From assembly GCA_024234895.1 (NCBI GenBank), contig JACKNJ010000002.1:191001-255000 (forward strand): 64,000 bases of DNA, given 5' to 3'. Shown in pieces: positions 29,947 through 37,735 of the stretch (the first letter of the stretch is position 1; the number at the start of each line of letters is the position of its first letter). The position numbers and the translations under genes were made by a program. Below the pieces are notes generated by a model. The model saw only the letters and a list, made by a program, of their open reading frames with translations. It was not told the origin of the DNA and did no database searches. Source of the DNA: Gammaproteobacteria bacterium. GTDB taxonomy: Bacteria > Pseudomonadota > Gammaproteobacteria > JACKNK01.

Positions 29947-30488
29947 GTCTTCACGCTCTGTCGCACCAGTTTCAGCGGCGTCGGACCGCTCAGCTTTATC
30001 TGTTCGCCGGCATCGAGCTCCACGCGCAGACCTGCGACATCCGGCTGAATCGGCAACTCGCGACCGCCACGATCGACCAGCACCGCCAGCGTGACCGACG
30101 CCGGCCGACCGTGATCGAAAAGCTCGTTCATCGCCGCACGGATGGTGCGACCGGTGAAGAGCACATCGTCGACCAGGATCAGATGGCGGCCATCGATCGA
30201 CATCGGCAGTGCCGACGGATGCACCTGCGGGTGCATGCCGGCACGGGTGAAATCGTCGCGATAGAACGAGATGTCCAGCGACCCCATGGGCTCGTCGATG
30301 TTCAGCTTCGCATGCAGTCGTTCCGCCACCCATACGCCACCGGTGTGGATACCGACCATCGCCGGCCGGTCGATCCCGCGCGCGGCGCATAGCCGGCGCA
30401 GCGCGGTGACCATGGAATCGAGCACGATCTCGACATCATCGTCGAGCTCCTGCATCGGCAGGCCCTGGTTGTTTGCTTCGTCGCTCAT
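29943..30488 (-). CDS. pyrR: pyrimidine operon regulator PyrR / uracil phosphoribosyltransferase-like
   Basis: 181 residues. The phosphoribosyl-pyrophosphate motif is LILVDDVLFTGRTIRAAM (about 104-121), with DISFYRDDF and VLVDRGGRELPIQPD typical of PyrR. In Bacillus PyrR is an RNA-binding attenuator and weak UPRTase; in Pseudomonas the homologue precedes pyrBC' as here. I see no obvious attenuator in the 24 bases between ruvX and pyrR, so control of this operon by PyrR binding is not evident from sequence. Confidence 0.93.
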   Translation of the reverse strand: MSDEANNQGLPMQELDDDVEIVLDSMVTALRRLCAARGIDRPAMVGIHTGGVWVAERLHAKLNIDEPMGSLDISFYRDDFTRAGMHPQVHPSALPMSIDGRHLILVDDVLFTGRTIRAAMNELFDHGRPASVTLAVLVDRGGRELPIQPDVAGLRVELDAGEQIKLSGPTPLKLVRQSVKT

Positions 30489-30512
30489 CGTCTTCTTCCC
30501 GCGTGGTCGGCG

Positions 30513-30953
30513 TCAGACGCCACGCCAATAATCTTCCACGATCAGACAGGCGGCCATCGCGTCGCGATCCCGATGCGTGGTCTTCGCCCGCCCGAGGGCG
30601 CGTTGTTCGGCCAGTCGCTCACGCGCCGCCTCGCTGCTCAGGCGCTCGTCGACCTCATGCACCGGCAGACCGAAGCGCCCGTGCAGACGACGACCGAAAC
30701 GCCGCGCGGCATCGGTGATATCGGATTCCGTGCCGTCCATGTGCAGGGGCAGACCGATGACCAGCGCCTGCGGTCGCCATTCCCGGATCAACGTCTCAAC
30801 ACGCGCCCAATCGGGTTGCCCATGCTGCGCCGGCAGGGTCATCAACGGGGTGGCCGTACCGGTCACGGACTGACCAACCGCGAGGCCGATCTTGCGCTCG
30901 CCGTAGTCGAAGCCGAGAACCGTCGTGGGCGCGTCATCAGGCGTGACCGGCAT
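30513..30953 (-). CDS. ruvX: Holliday junction resolvase-like / pre-16S rRNA nuclease YqgF
   Basis: 146 residues from the ATG at 30953; a longer frame exists but overlaps algH further. RNase-H-like fold with FDYGERKIGLA at the start, GLPLHMDGTESD, VHEVDERLSSEAA and a final RDRDAMAACLIVEDY. The family processes the 5' end of 16S rRNA in E. coli. It begins 17 bases inside algH and is followed by pyrR 24 bases on. Confidence 0.94.
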   Translation of the reverse strand: MPVTPDDAPTTVLGFDYGERKIGLAVGQSVTGTATPLMTLPAQHGQPDWARVETLIREWRPQALVIGLPLHMDGTESDITDAARRFGRRLHGRFGLPVHEVDERLSSEAARERLAEQRALGRAKTTHRDRDAMAACLIVEDYWRGV

Positions 30954-31521
30954 CGCTCGACAACCGGTCCAGATCGATACCCAGGCTCGCGGCGGCGGCG
31001 CGCCAGCGCTGCTCGGCGGGCATTTCGAAGATGATCGCGGCATGCGCGGGCACCGACAGCCAGGCGTTGTCGATCATCTCCGCCTCCAGCTGCCCCGTAC
31101 CCCAGCCGGCATAGCCGAGCGCGACCAGCGCGTGTTTCGGCCCCTTGCCGGCGGCCATCGCGCGCAGCACGTCCTGCGAGGTGGTCACGCCGATGTCGTC
31201 GGTGACGCGCATGGTCGATTCCCACTCCCCCACCGGAGAATGCAGCACGAAGCCCCGCTCAGGCTGCACCGGGCCACCCAGATAGATCGGTGCCGCGGCC
31301 ACTTCCGGATCGGCATCGTCGATACCGATGTGCTTGAAGATTTCGTTCAGGGAAACGTCCAGCGGACGATTCACGACCAGCCCCATCGCGCCTTCGTCGT
31401 TGTGCTCGCACAGATAGGTGACGGTGCGGGCGAAATTCGGATCGGACAGCGCCGGCATCGCGATCAGAAAATGGTTGTCGAGACGGGGCTCGGCGGACTT
31501 GGCAGGGGTGTCGGCACTCAT
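30937..31521 (-). CDS. algH: YqgE/AlgH family protein (UPF0301)
   Basis: 194 residues. Family blocks are LDNHFLIAMPALSDPNFART near the N-terminus, VTYLCEHNDEGAMGLVVNRP, and YLGGPVQPERGFVLHS, with GYAGWGTGQLEAEM in the second half. The biochemical function is not settled; it was linked to alginate regulation in Pseudomonas. Its adjacency with ruvX is widely conserved. Confidence 0.94.
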   Translation of the reverse strand: MSADTPAKSAEPRLDNHFLIAMPALSDPNFARTVTYLCEHNDEGAMGLVVNRPLDVSLNEIFKHIGIDDADPEVAAAPIYLGGPVQPERGFVLHSPVGEWESTMRVTDDIGVTTSQDVLRAMAAGKGPKHALVALGYAGWGTGQLEAEMIDNAWLSVPAHAAIIFEMPAEQRWRAAAASLGIDLDRLSSDAGHA

Positions 31522-31596
31522 GCGCGCAGATTACCGATTCGGGGTTGGTGGTCGCAATGGCAACACCGGGTTGAGGACGTGGCGCAGCCCGCCCCG

Positions 31597-32433
31597 TCAC
31601 TGACCGCTCAGCCGATTCCCCTGCGAGAACTCCCAGGTCCGCGTGATGTGCAGCACGTCCGTCTCGTCACGGATATCCGGGGGGAATGCGGCGTAGGGCG
31701 CGGCCATCTCGACGATGCGGACCGCGGCCTGATCAAGGGCGTCGTGACCCGAGGATTTGACGAACTCGATCGCCTGGATCGACCCATCCGGGCGCAGGGC
31801 CACATCCAGGATCAGACGCCCACGCAGATTGTCGCGTCGCGCCGCCTCCGGGTAGTTCAAGTTGCCGACACGCTCGACCTTGGCCACCCACGCCAGCATG
31901 TACTGCGCGTACTTGAACTCACGGGTGCTGGCCGAGATGTGGCGCTGCCGGGGCAGCGCCTGATATTCGCTGACCGTGGCATCCACCGATTTGCTGAGCG
32001 CGTCCATCGCGATACTGCGGCTGACCAGATGGGCGACGCTGGGCAACTGCTCGGGCTTGCGGGTCAGGACCGGCTCCGCCTTCGCGGGTTTGGGTGGCTG
32101 CGGCGGCTTTGCTGGTTTCGGTGGCGCCACCACGGGCTCCGGCGGCGGCACGTCGACAGGATCGGGCGACGGCTCGGCAGGCTCAGGCAGCTCCGGCTCG
32201 GCGACAGAAGTATGCTCGGCCAGGGCCTCGGCCGGTTCGGGCGCGACGCTCGGACGCTCCTCCTTGACCAGCACCAGATCCAGGGTCGGCAGGGAATGGC
32301 GCGGCGGCACGTGCCGCTGAAAACCGATGGCGAACACGAAGAACAGGTGCAACAACACCGCGATCACCAACGCCCTCTGCATCCTCCCGTTGGGATGCAG
32401 GGTCGGTTCGTCGAGCGGCAACACCCAGTTCAT
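31597..32433 (-). CDS. tonB: TonB-type energy transducer
   Basis: 278 residues. An N-terminal membrane anchor (about 18-38, RALVIAVLLHLFFVFAIGF) precedes a Pro/Glu/Lys-rich periplasm-spanning linker (60-120 with PEPVVAPPKPAKPPQPPKPA). The C-terminal TonB fold (about 185-275) contains NYPEAARRDNLRGRLILDV and LRPDGSIQAIEFVKSSG. It transmits the proton motive force to outer-membrane receptors. No exbB/exbD lies in the window. Position next to algH matches the Pseudomonas locus. Confidence 0.88.
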   Translation of the reverse strand: MNWVLPLDEPTLHPNGRMQRALVIAVLLHLFFVFAIGFQRHVPPRHSLPTLDLVLVKEERPSVAPEPAEALAEHTSVAEPELPEPAEPSPDPVDVPPPEPVVAPPKPAKPPQPPKPAKAEPVLTRKPEQLPSVAHLVSRSIAMDALSKSVDATVSEYQALPRQRHISASTREFKYAQYMLAWVAKVERVGNLNYPEAARRDNLRGRLILDVALRPDGSIQAIEFVKSSGHDALDQAAVRIVEMAAPYAAFPPDIRDETDVLHITRTWEFSQGNRLSGQ

Positions 32434-32483
32434 GGTCGGCAGTTCATGGTCGGGCCGCCTCTGACCTCAGCGCCATTCACTGT

Positions 32484-33785
32484 TCATTGGGAGAGTTCGC
32501 GGGCGGCGGCCAGCAGCGCGAGCCGCGCGATCACGCCGTAAGCGTAGAACCGGTTGGGTTCCGCGTCCGGTTCGCGGCCCGGGTCCGGCGTGTTCAGCGG
32601 CTGGTGAAACGCGAGCGGCTGGAAGTGCATTCCGGGCGCGTTCAGATTCTCGTCCGCGCCACGCCCGGTGTGGACCCGGTAGAACCCGCCGACCACGAAG
32701 TGATCGATCATGTACACGACCGGCTCGGCGACGGCCTCGCCGCCATCCAGGGTGGCCACGGTCTCGAAGGTGTACACGCCTTCCTGCAACAGCACGTTCT
32801 GCACGTCGCGACCGCCTTTGCTGGACGCCATCTTGTTGCGTTGCTTGCGATTGAGCGCGCGCAAGTCGTCTCCGGATTTGGCGGTCATCACAGCCATGCC
32901 ATAGGTGCCGGCGTCGGCCTTGACGACCACGAACGGCTCCCGATCGATCCCATGTTGGGCATATTTGACGCGGATCTCGGCAAGCAGTTCCTCGACGTTG
33001 CGCGCCAGGCAGTCCTCGCCCTCGCGATTGCGGAAATCGATCTCGCCGCAGTTGCGGAACAAGGGATCGATCAACCAGGGATCGATATCGATCAGTTCCG
33101 CGAACTGCCGGACCACACGCCGGTACTCGGTGAAATGCTCGGTCTTCAGGCGCCGCCACCAACCGAGTTCCAGCGGCGGCACGATGGGCTGCTCGATGCC
33201 TTCGAAAATGGCCGGCACACCGGCGGACAGATCGTTGTTCAACAACACCGCGCAGGGCGAATAGCCCTCGACATGTAAACGATTGTCATGCCGGCGCAGC
33301 GGTTCGAGCCGCAGGGAACGCCCGGAGGGCAGGGTGAAATCGGTGGCCGCGTCGAGGTCATCCAGCAGTGAGCCGATGCGCACCTCGTAGCCGGCCTGGG
33401 TGACGATCTCCGCAAGGCTGGCGAGGCTTTCCAGATAGAACAGGTTGCGGGTGTGGCTCTCCGGCACGATCAGCACGCCGAGCGCATCCGGGCAGGCACG
33501 CTCCAGCGCCGCCTGCATCGCCTGCACGCACAGCGGCATGAACTCCGGGGCCAGATTATTGAATCCGGCCGGGAACATGTTGGTGTCCACCGGGGCCAGC
33601 TTGAAGCCCGCGTTGCGCAGATCGACGGACGCATAGACCGGCGCCGGCGTCTCCCGCCATTGCGCCCGCAGCCAAGCCTCGATACCGGTCTGGTTGGCCA
33701 GGAGATGCGACTCCAGATGCATCAACGGCCCCTTCAGGGCCGTGGTCAGATGGGGAACGCCGGAGTCGGGAAAATCGTCGGACAT
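32484..33785 (-). CDS. gshA: glutamate--cysteine ligase (Acidithiobacillus-type GshA)
   Basis: 433 residues from the ATG at 33785 (MSDDFPDSGV); an ATG at 33722 (MHLESHLL) is an alternative. The chain carries VDLRNAGFKLAPVDTNMFPA, PESHTRNLFYLESL, VVKADAGTYGMAVMT and NKMASSKGGRDVQNV, which I associate with the TIGR02049 class first seen in Acidithiobacillus, distinct from E. coli GshA. It makes gamma-glutamylcysteine, the first step of glutathione synthesis. It sits where Pseudomonas-type genomes carry gshB, between tonB and pilG. Confidence 0.85.
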   Translation of the reverse strand: MSDDFPDSGVPHLTTALKGPLMHLESHLLANQTGIEAWLRAQWRETPAPVYASVDLRNAGFKLAPVDTNMFPAGFNNLAPEFMPLCVQAMQAALERACPDALGVLIVPESHTRNLFYLESLASLAEIVTQAGYEVRIGSLLDDLDAATDFTLPSGRSLRLEPLRRHDNRLHVEGYSPCAVLLNNDLSAGVPAIFEGIEQPIVPPLELGWWRRLKTEHFTEYRRVVRQFAELIDIDPWLIDPLFRNCGEIDFRNREGEDCLARNVEELLAEIRVKYAQHGIDREPFVVVKADAGTYGMAVMTAKSGDDLRALNRKQRNKMASSKGGRDVQNVLLQEGVYTFETVATLDGGEAVAEPVVYMIDHFVVGGFYRVHTGRGADENLNAPGMHFQPLAFHQPLNTPDPGREPDAEPNRFYAYGVIARLALLAAARELSQ

Positions 33786-33937
33786 ATGCAAACCGGGTAG
33801 CGGATTGGCGAGCGAGTGTAGCAGTCCGATCGTCCTCGCCACCGTTGCGTCCATACGTGATCAGGGGGCCGAAAATCCCGCTCCCCGACCACCGGTGACG
33901 GGCCGCGATCAGGCTTCCGACAAGGCCTTACGGCATG

Positions 33938-33966
33938 TTGTTAAGCGTCAGTCCGTAAGCTACATT
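33938..33966 (+). promoter_or_regulatory. probable promoter of the pil-chp cluster
   Basis: TTGTTA (33938-33943) and TACATT (33961-33966) are 17 bases apart, 38 bases before the pilG start, in a locally AT-rich stretch. AGAGG (33991-33995) is the likely ribosome site. The 218-base region 33786-34003 must also hold the minus-strand gshA promoter. Confidence 0.5.
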
Positions 33967-34003
33967 CGCCGCAGAACATAACTAAATAATAGAGGTTGGA
34001 GGC

Positions 34004-34408
34004 GTGTCGGACATCGATATGGAAATGGCGCCGGCCGGCATCAAGGTCATGGTCGTCGACGACAGCAAGACCATCCGGCGCACCGCCGAAACCCTGCTCA
34101 AGAAGGCCGGGCACGACGTGGTGACGGCGACGGATGGCTTTGAGGCGTTGTCGAAAATCGCCGATAGCCGCCCGAACATCATCTTCATCGACATCATGAT
34201 GCCGCGACTCGACGGCTATCAGACCTGCGCGCTGATCAAGAACAACGCCGAGTTCCGCGACACCCCGGTGATCATGCTGTCGAGCAAGGACGGCCTGTTC
34301 GATCGTGCCCGCGGTCGCATCGTCGGATCGGATCAATACCTCACCAAACCGTTCACCAAAGAGGAACTGCTGAGCGCGATCAAGCAACACGTCGCCACGG
34401 CAGCCTGA
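34004..34408 (+). CDS. pilG: twitching motility response regulator PilG
   Basis: 134 residues from a GTG with AGAGG 8 bases upstream; an ATG five codons later is possible. It is a stand-alone receiver: acidic pair MVVDDSKTIRR (18-20), phosphoacceptor Asp63 in FIDIMMPRLDGY, conserved Ser/Thr region VIMLSSKDG and Lys in YLTKPFTKEEL. PilG is phosphorylated by ChpA and promotes pilus extension in Pseudomonas. First gene of the Pil-Chp cluster. Confidence 0.93.
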   Translation: MSDIDMEMAPAGIKVMVVDDSKTIRRTAETLLKKAGHDVVTATDGFEALSKIADSRPNIIFIDIMMPRLDGYQTCALIKNNAEFRDTPVIMLSSKDGLFDRARGRIVGSDQYLTKPFTKEELLSAIKQHVATAA

Positions 34409-34536
34409 ACCGTGAACGTTCTCTCCTGCATTCCGCGCGGGCGTCACCAGGCGCCTGTGCAAACCCACCCGGTTCGCCGCATGCCGATCCGTTCAGCGCG
34501 CGCCATCCAGACCGAATTCCGCCACGGGGGACCCCC

Positions 34537-34899
34537 ATGACTCATGTATTGATCGTCGACGATTCGCCCACCGAGGTGCACGTCGTCAAAACCATGCTGA
34601 CCAAGCGCGGATTCCAGGTATCCGTGGCCGCCAGCGGCGAGGAAGGCATCGCCCGCGCCAAGGAACTGCTGCCCGACGTGATCCTGATGGACATCGTCAT
34701 GCCCGGCATGAACGGCTTCCAGGCCACGCGCCAGCTCAGTAATGATGCCGCCACCAAGCACATCCCGATCATCGTCGTGACCACCAAGGATCAGGATACC
34801 GACCGCATGTGGAGCCTGCGCCAGGGCGCGAAGGACTACCTCTCGAAACCGGTCGACGAAGACGAACTGGTCGCCAAGATCGCCGAAGTGACCGGCTGA
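34537..34899 (+). CDS. pilH: twitching motility response regulator PilH
   Basis: 120 residues, receiver domain only. Motifs are VLIVDDSPTEVHVV, phosphoacceptor Asp52 in LMDIVMPGMNGF, IIVVTTKDQDTD and YLSKPVDEDEL. In Pseudomonas PilH is the second output of ChpA and dampens or redirects signalling relative to PilG. It is separated from pilG by 128 bases and from pilI by 7. Confidence 0.92.
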   Translation: MTHVLIVDDSPTEVHVVKTMLTKRGFQVSVAASGEEGIARAKELLPDVILMDIVMPGMNGFQATRQLSNDAATKHIPIIVVTTKDQDTDRMWSLRQGAKDYLSKPVDEDELVAKIAEVTG

Positions 34900-34906
34900 T
34901 TCGCAG

Positions 34907-35464
34907 ATGAGCCCATCGCTTTCCACCCGCAACCCGCTGGCGATCCTGCATGACATGGACCGCCGCAGCCGCGCGCACGCCGTCGGCATGCCGCGGCGCG
35001 AGAAGCGGGTGGCCGCGTGGTCCGGCATTGCCTTCCGGGTCGGCGCGGACCGACTACTGATTCACGCCGACGACATTCTCGAAATCCTCACCTATCCGGC
35101 ACTCACGCGTGTCCCCGGCACCCAGCCCTGGGTCAAGGGCGTCGCCAACGTCCGTGGCAATCTGCTGCCAATCATGGACCTGGGCGGCTTCCTGAACGGC
35201 CAGCGCACCCCGATCAACCGCACCACCCGGGTTCTGGTCAGTAACCAGGATGGTGTGTACGTCGGTCTGGTGGTGGACGAGGTTCTCGGCCAGCGCCAGT
35301 TCGACCACGACGAACGCCAGACCCTGGACAGCAGGGACGATGGCGCCCCGCTGGGCGAAACCCCGTTTTCCGCCGACGGCTTCCGTCGCGGTGACGAAAC
35401 CTGGCGCATCTTTCAGCTCAAATCGTTGACCAGCCAACCGCGTTTCATGCAGGTCGCTGTATGA
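34907..35464 (+). CDS. pilI: CheW-type coupling protein PilI
   Basis: 185 residues. A 40-residue basic N-terminal extension precedes a CheW fold: FRVGADRLLIHADDILEIL, TRVPGTQPWVKGVANVRGNL (PWVKGVANVRG is the hallmark), PIMDLGGFL and VDEVLGQRQF. It links the receptor PilJ to the kinase ChpA. Order pilH-pilI-pilJ is standard. Confidence 0.92.
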   Translation: MSPSLSTRNPLAILHDMDRRSRAHAVGMPRREKRVAAWSGIAFRVGADRLLIHADDILEILTYPALTRVPGTQPWVKGVANVRGNLLPIMDLGGFLNGQRTPINRTTRVLVSNQDGVYVGLVVDEVLGQRQFDHDERQTLDSRDDGAPLGETPFSADGFRRGDETWRIFQLKSLTSQPRFMQVAV

Positions 35465-35573
35465 ACGCACCACACAACAAGATCGCAGCCCGGAAGGTTC
35501 AGCGGGCCAAATCCCCGGATGGATTCCCGGCCCCCCCCGGGCACCGGGCCGATAACGGGCAGGAGTGACACTG

Positions 35574-37697
35574 ATGAAACTACCTTGGCGCAAATCTTCC
35601 GACGACAAGGCGGACACGGCGAACAAGCCGAAGTCCACCAAGGCCGCGGCCAAGAAGACCGGCAAGCCCAAACGGGCCGGCACGGGTCGTGCCGGTCTGT
35701 TCCTGACCGGCATACTGATCCTCGCCTTCATCGTCGTGATGGTCGTCATCTTCAACTTCGTCACCCGCGAGGACGGTTTCGACGCCCGCCGCAAGGCGCT
35801 CGCCGACGAACAGCAGGTCCTCTCGCAGCGAATCGCCAAGCACGGACTGGAGGCCGCACGCGGCGTCAGCAGCGCGTTCGGCCAGTTGCTCGACACCCGT
35901 AACCGTTTCGAGCTGTCCTACACCCTGATCGCGAAGGGTGACCCCTCGACCAACCTGCCGGCGGTACCTGCCACCTCGCGCGGCGAACTGGAGCGTGTCC
36001 GCCTGCGCTGGGTCGAATTCTCCAAGCTGGTCGACGGCATTCTCGCCAACCGCGACGCGGTGCTCTCGGTCGGCACCTTCGCGCAGACCATCAACGATCA
36101 GCTACCGCAGCTGCTCGCACTGTCGGACGAACTGGTCGGCATCATGGTCGAGACCGGCGCGTCGCCGTATCAGGTCTACATCGCCTCCCGTCAGTTGATG
36201 CTCTCGCAGCGTATCGGCAACTCGGTGCAGCGCGTGCTGACCGGCGGCGAAGGCGCCGCCACCGCCGCCGACCGCTTCGGTCGTGACGCCTTCCTGTTCG
36301 GCCGCGTGCTGCAGGGCATGCTGCGCGGCGACGCGCCGATGAACATCCAGCCGGTCGAAGACCCCGACGCGCTGGAAAAACTCGCGGAGGTGGCGGAAGT
36401 CTTCTCCACGATCAACGACAACGTCGGCGCCATCCTCGAGAAGTCACCGGAACTGTTCGAGGTCCAGGATGCGGCCAGCCGGATCGGCGCGCAGTCCGAT
36501 ACCCTGCTGGACACCAGCCAAACCCTCGGCGAGAGCTTCGCGCGCGGCACCGCGTCGCGGCAGGGCACCCTGGTCCTGGCCTACCTGGCCGGTCTCGCGG
36601 CCATGCTCATGTTGATCGTCCTGTTCGTGCTGTTGCTGCGCGGCGCGCAGAAGCAGCGCCTGGAAGCACAGGCCGCAACCGAGGCGGCGGAACGCACCAA
36701 CCGCGACAGCCAGGAGGCGATCCAGAAACTGCTGTTCGAAATCGAGGACCTTGCGAACGGTGACCTCACCGTCCAAGCCACCGTCTCCGAGGCCTTCACC
36801 GGCCACATCGCCGACGCGTTCAACTACGTGGTCGAATCGCTGCGCAACCTCGTCCGCGGCATCAACGAAACGGCGGAAACGGTGTCGGTCACGGCGACCG
36901 AAACCCAGGACACCGCCCGCCAGCTCGCACTGGCCTCGGAACGTCAGGCCGAGCAGATCACCGACGCCGGCGATGCCATCAACCGCATGGCCGACACCAT
37001 CACCTCGGTGTCGACCTCCGCGCTTGAGTCCGCGGAAGTCGCCCGCCGCTCGGTCGACATCGCGCACACCGGCGCCGAGACCGTGCGCCGCACCATCCAG
37101 GGCATGGACTCGATTCGCGAACAGATCCAGGAAACCTCCAAACGAATCAAGCGACTGGGCGAATCCTCCCAGGAGATCGGCGACATCGTCGAGCTCATCA
37201 ACGACATCGCCGACCAGACCAACATCCTCGCCTTGAACGCCTCCATCCAGGCGGCCATGGCCGGCGAGGCCGGTCGCGGCTTCGCGGTCGTCGCGGACGA
37301 AGTCCAGCGCCTCGCGGAACGCTCCGCCGACGCGACCAAGCAGATCGAGGCGCTCGTCCAGACCATCCAGTCCGACACCAACGAGGCGGTCAGCTCCATG
37401 GAGCAGTCGACCGCGGGCGTCGTGCAGGGCGCGAAGCTGGCCGAGGACGCCGGTGAGGCCCTGCAACAGATCGAATCGGTTTCGCAGGAGCTGGCCGACC
37501 TGATCGTGCGAATCTCCGAACAGGCCCGCGAGCAGGCCGAGGCAGCCGCCACCGTCAACGACACCATGCTGCGCATCCAGGAAGTCACGGTGCAGACATC
37601 CAACTCCACCGGCAGCACCGCAGACTCGATCTCCCAGCTGGCCAAGCAGGTCGCCGGTCTGAAATCCTCGGTCGCAGGCTTCCGGCTGCCGGACTGA
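35574..37697 (+). CDS. pilJ: methyl-accepting chemotaxis protein PilJ
   Basis: 707 residues from the ATG at 35574 with AGGAG upstream. A Lys-rich cytoplasmic start is followed by a first membrane span (about 41-62), a helical periplasmic sensor with two PilJ-type repeats (30-330 region, with ASRQLMLSQRIGNSVQRV), a second span (about 331-352), HAMP, and the signalling hairpin NILALNASIQAAMAGEAGRGFAVVADEVQ (in adjoining blocks). In Pseudomonas PilJ senses pilus retraction/surface contact. AMAGEAGRG is as in other PilJ proteins, where canonical receptors have ARAGEQGRG. Confidence 0.93.
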   Translation: MKLPWRKSSDDKADTANKPKSTKAAAKKTGKPKRAGTGRAGLFLTGILILAFIVVMVVIFNFVTREDGFDARRKALADEQQVLSQRIAKHGLEAARGVSSAFGQLLDTRNRFELSYTLIAKGDPSTNLPAVPATSRGELERVRLRWVEFSKLVDGILANRDAVLSVGTFAQTINDQLPQLLALSDELVGIMVETGASPYQVYIASRQLMLSQRIGNSVQRVLTGGEGAATAADRFGRDAFLFGRVLQGMLRGDAPMNIQPVEDPDALEKLAEVAEVFSTINDNVGAILEKSPELFEVQDAASRIGAQSDTLLDTSQTLGESFARGTASRQGTLVLAYLAGLAAMLMLIVLFVLLLRGAQKQRLEAQAATEAAERTNRDSQEAIQKLLFEIEDLANGDLTVQATVSEAFTGHIADAFNYVVESLRNLVRGINETAETVSVTATETQDTARQLALASERQAEQITDAGDAINRMADTITSVSTSALESAEVARRSVDIAHTGAETVRRTIQGMDSIREQIQETSKRIKRLGESSQEIGDIVELINDIADQTNILALNASIQAAMAGEAGRGFAVVADEVQRLAERSADATKQIEALVQTIQSDTNEAVSSMEQSTAGVVQGAKLAEDAGEALQQIESVSQELADLIVRISEQAREQAEAAATVNDTMLRIQEVTVQTSNSTGSTADSISQLAKQVAGLKSSVAGFRLPD

Positions 37698-37735
37698 CCC
37701 CGGCAGCCCAGTGACCACTCAAGCGCGCGGACACG

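Noticed and set aside
29947..30390. N-terminal extension of pyrB by about 148 codons
   Set aside because: It is the pyrR sequence read out of frame; PyrB begins at the ATG overlapping the pyrR stop, giving the usual length.
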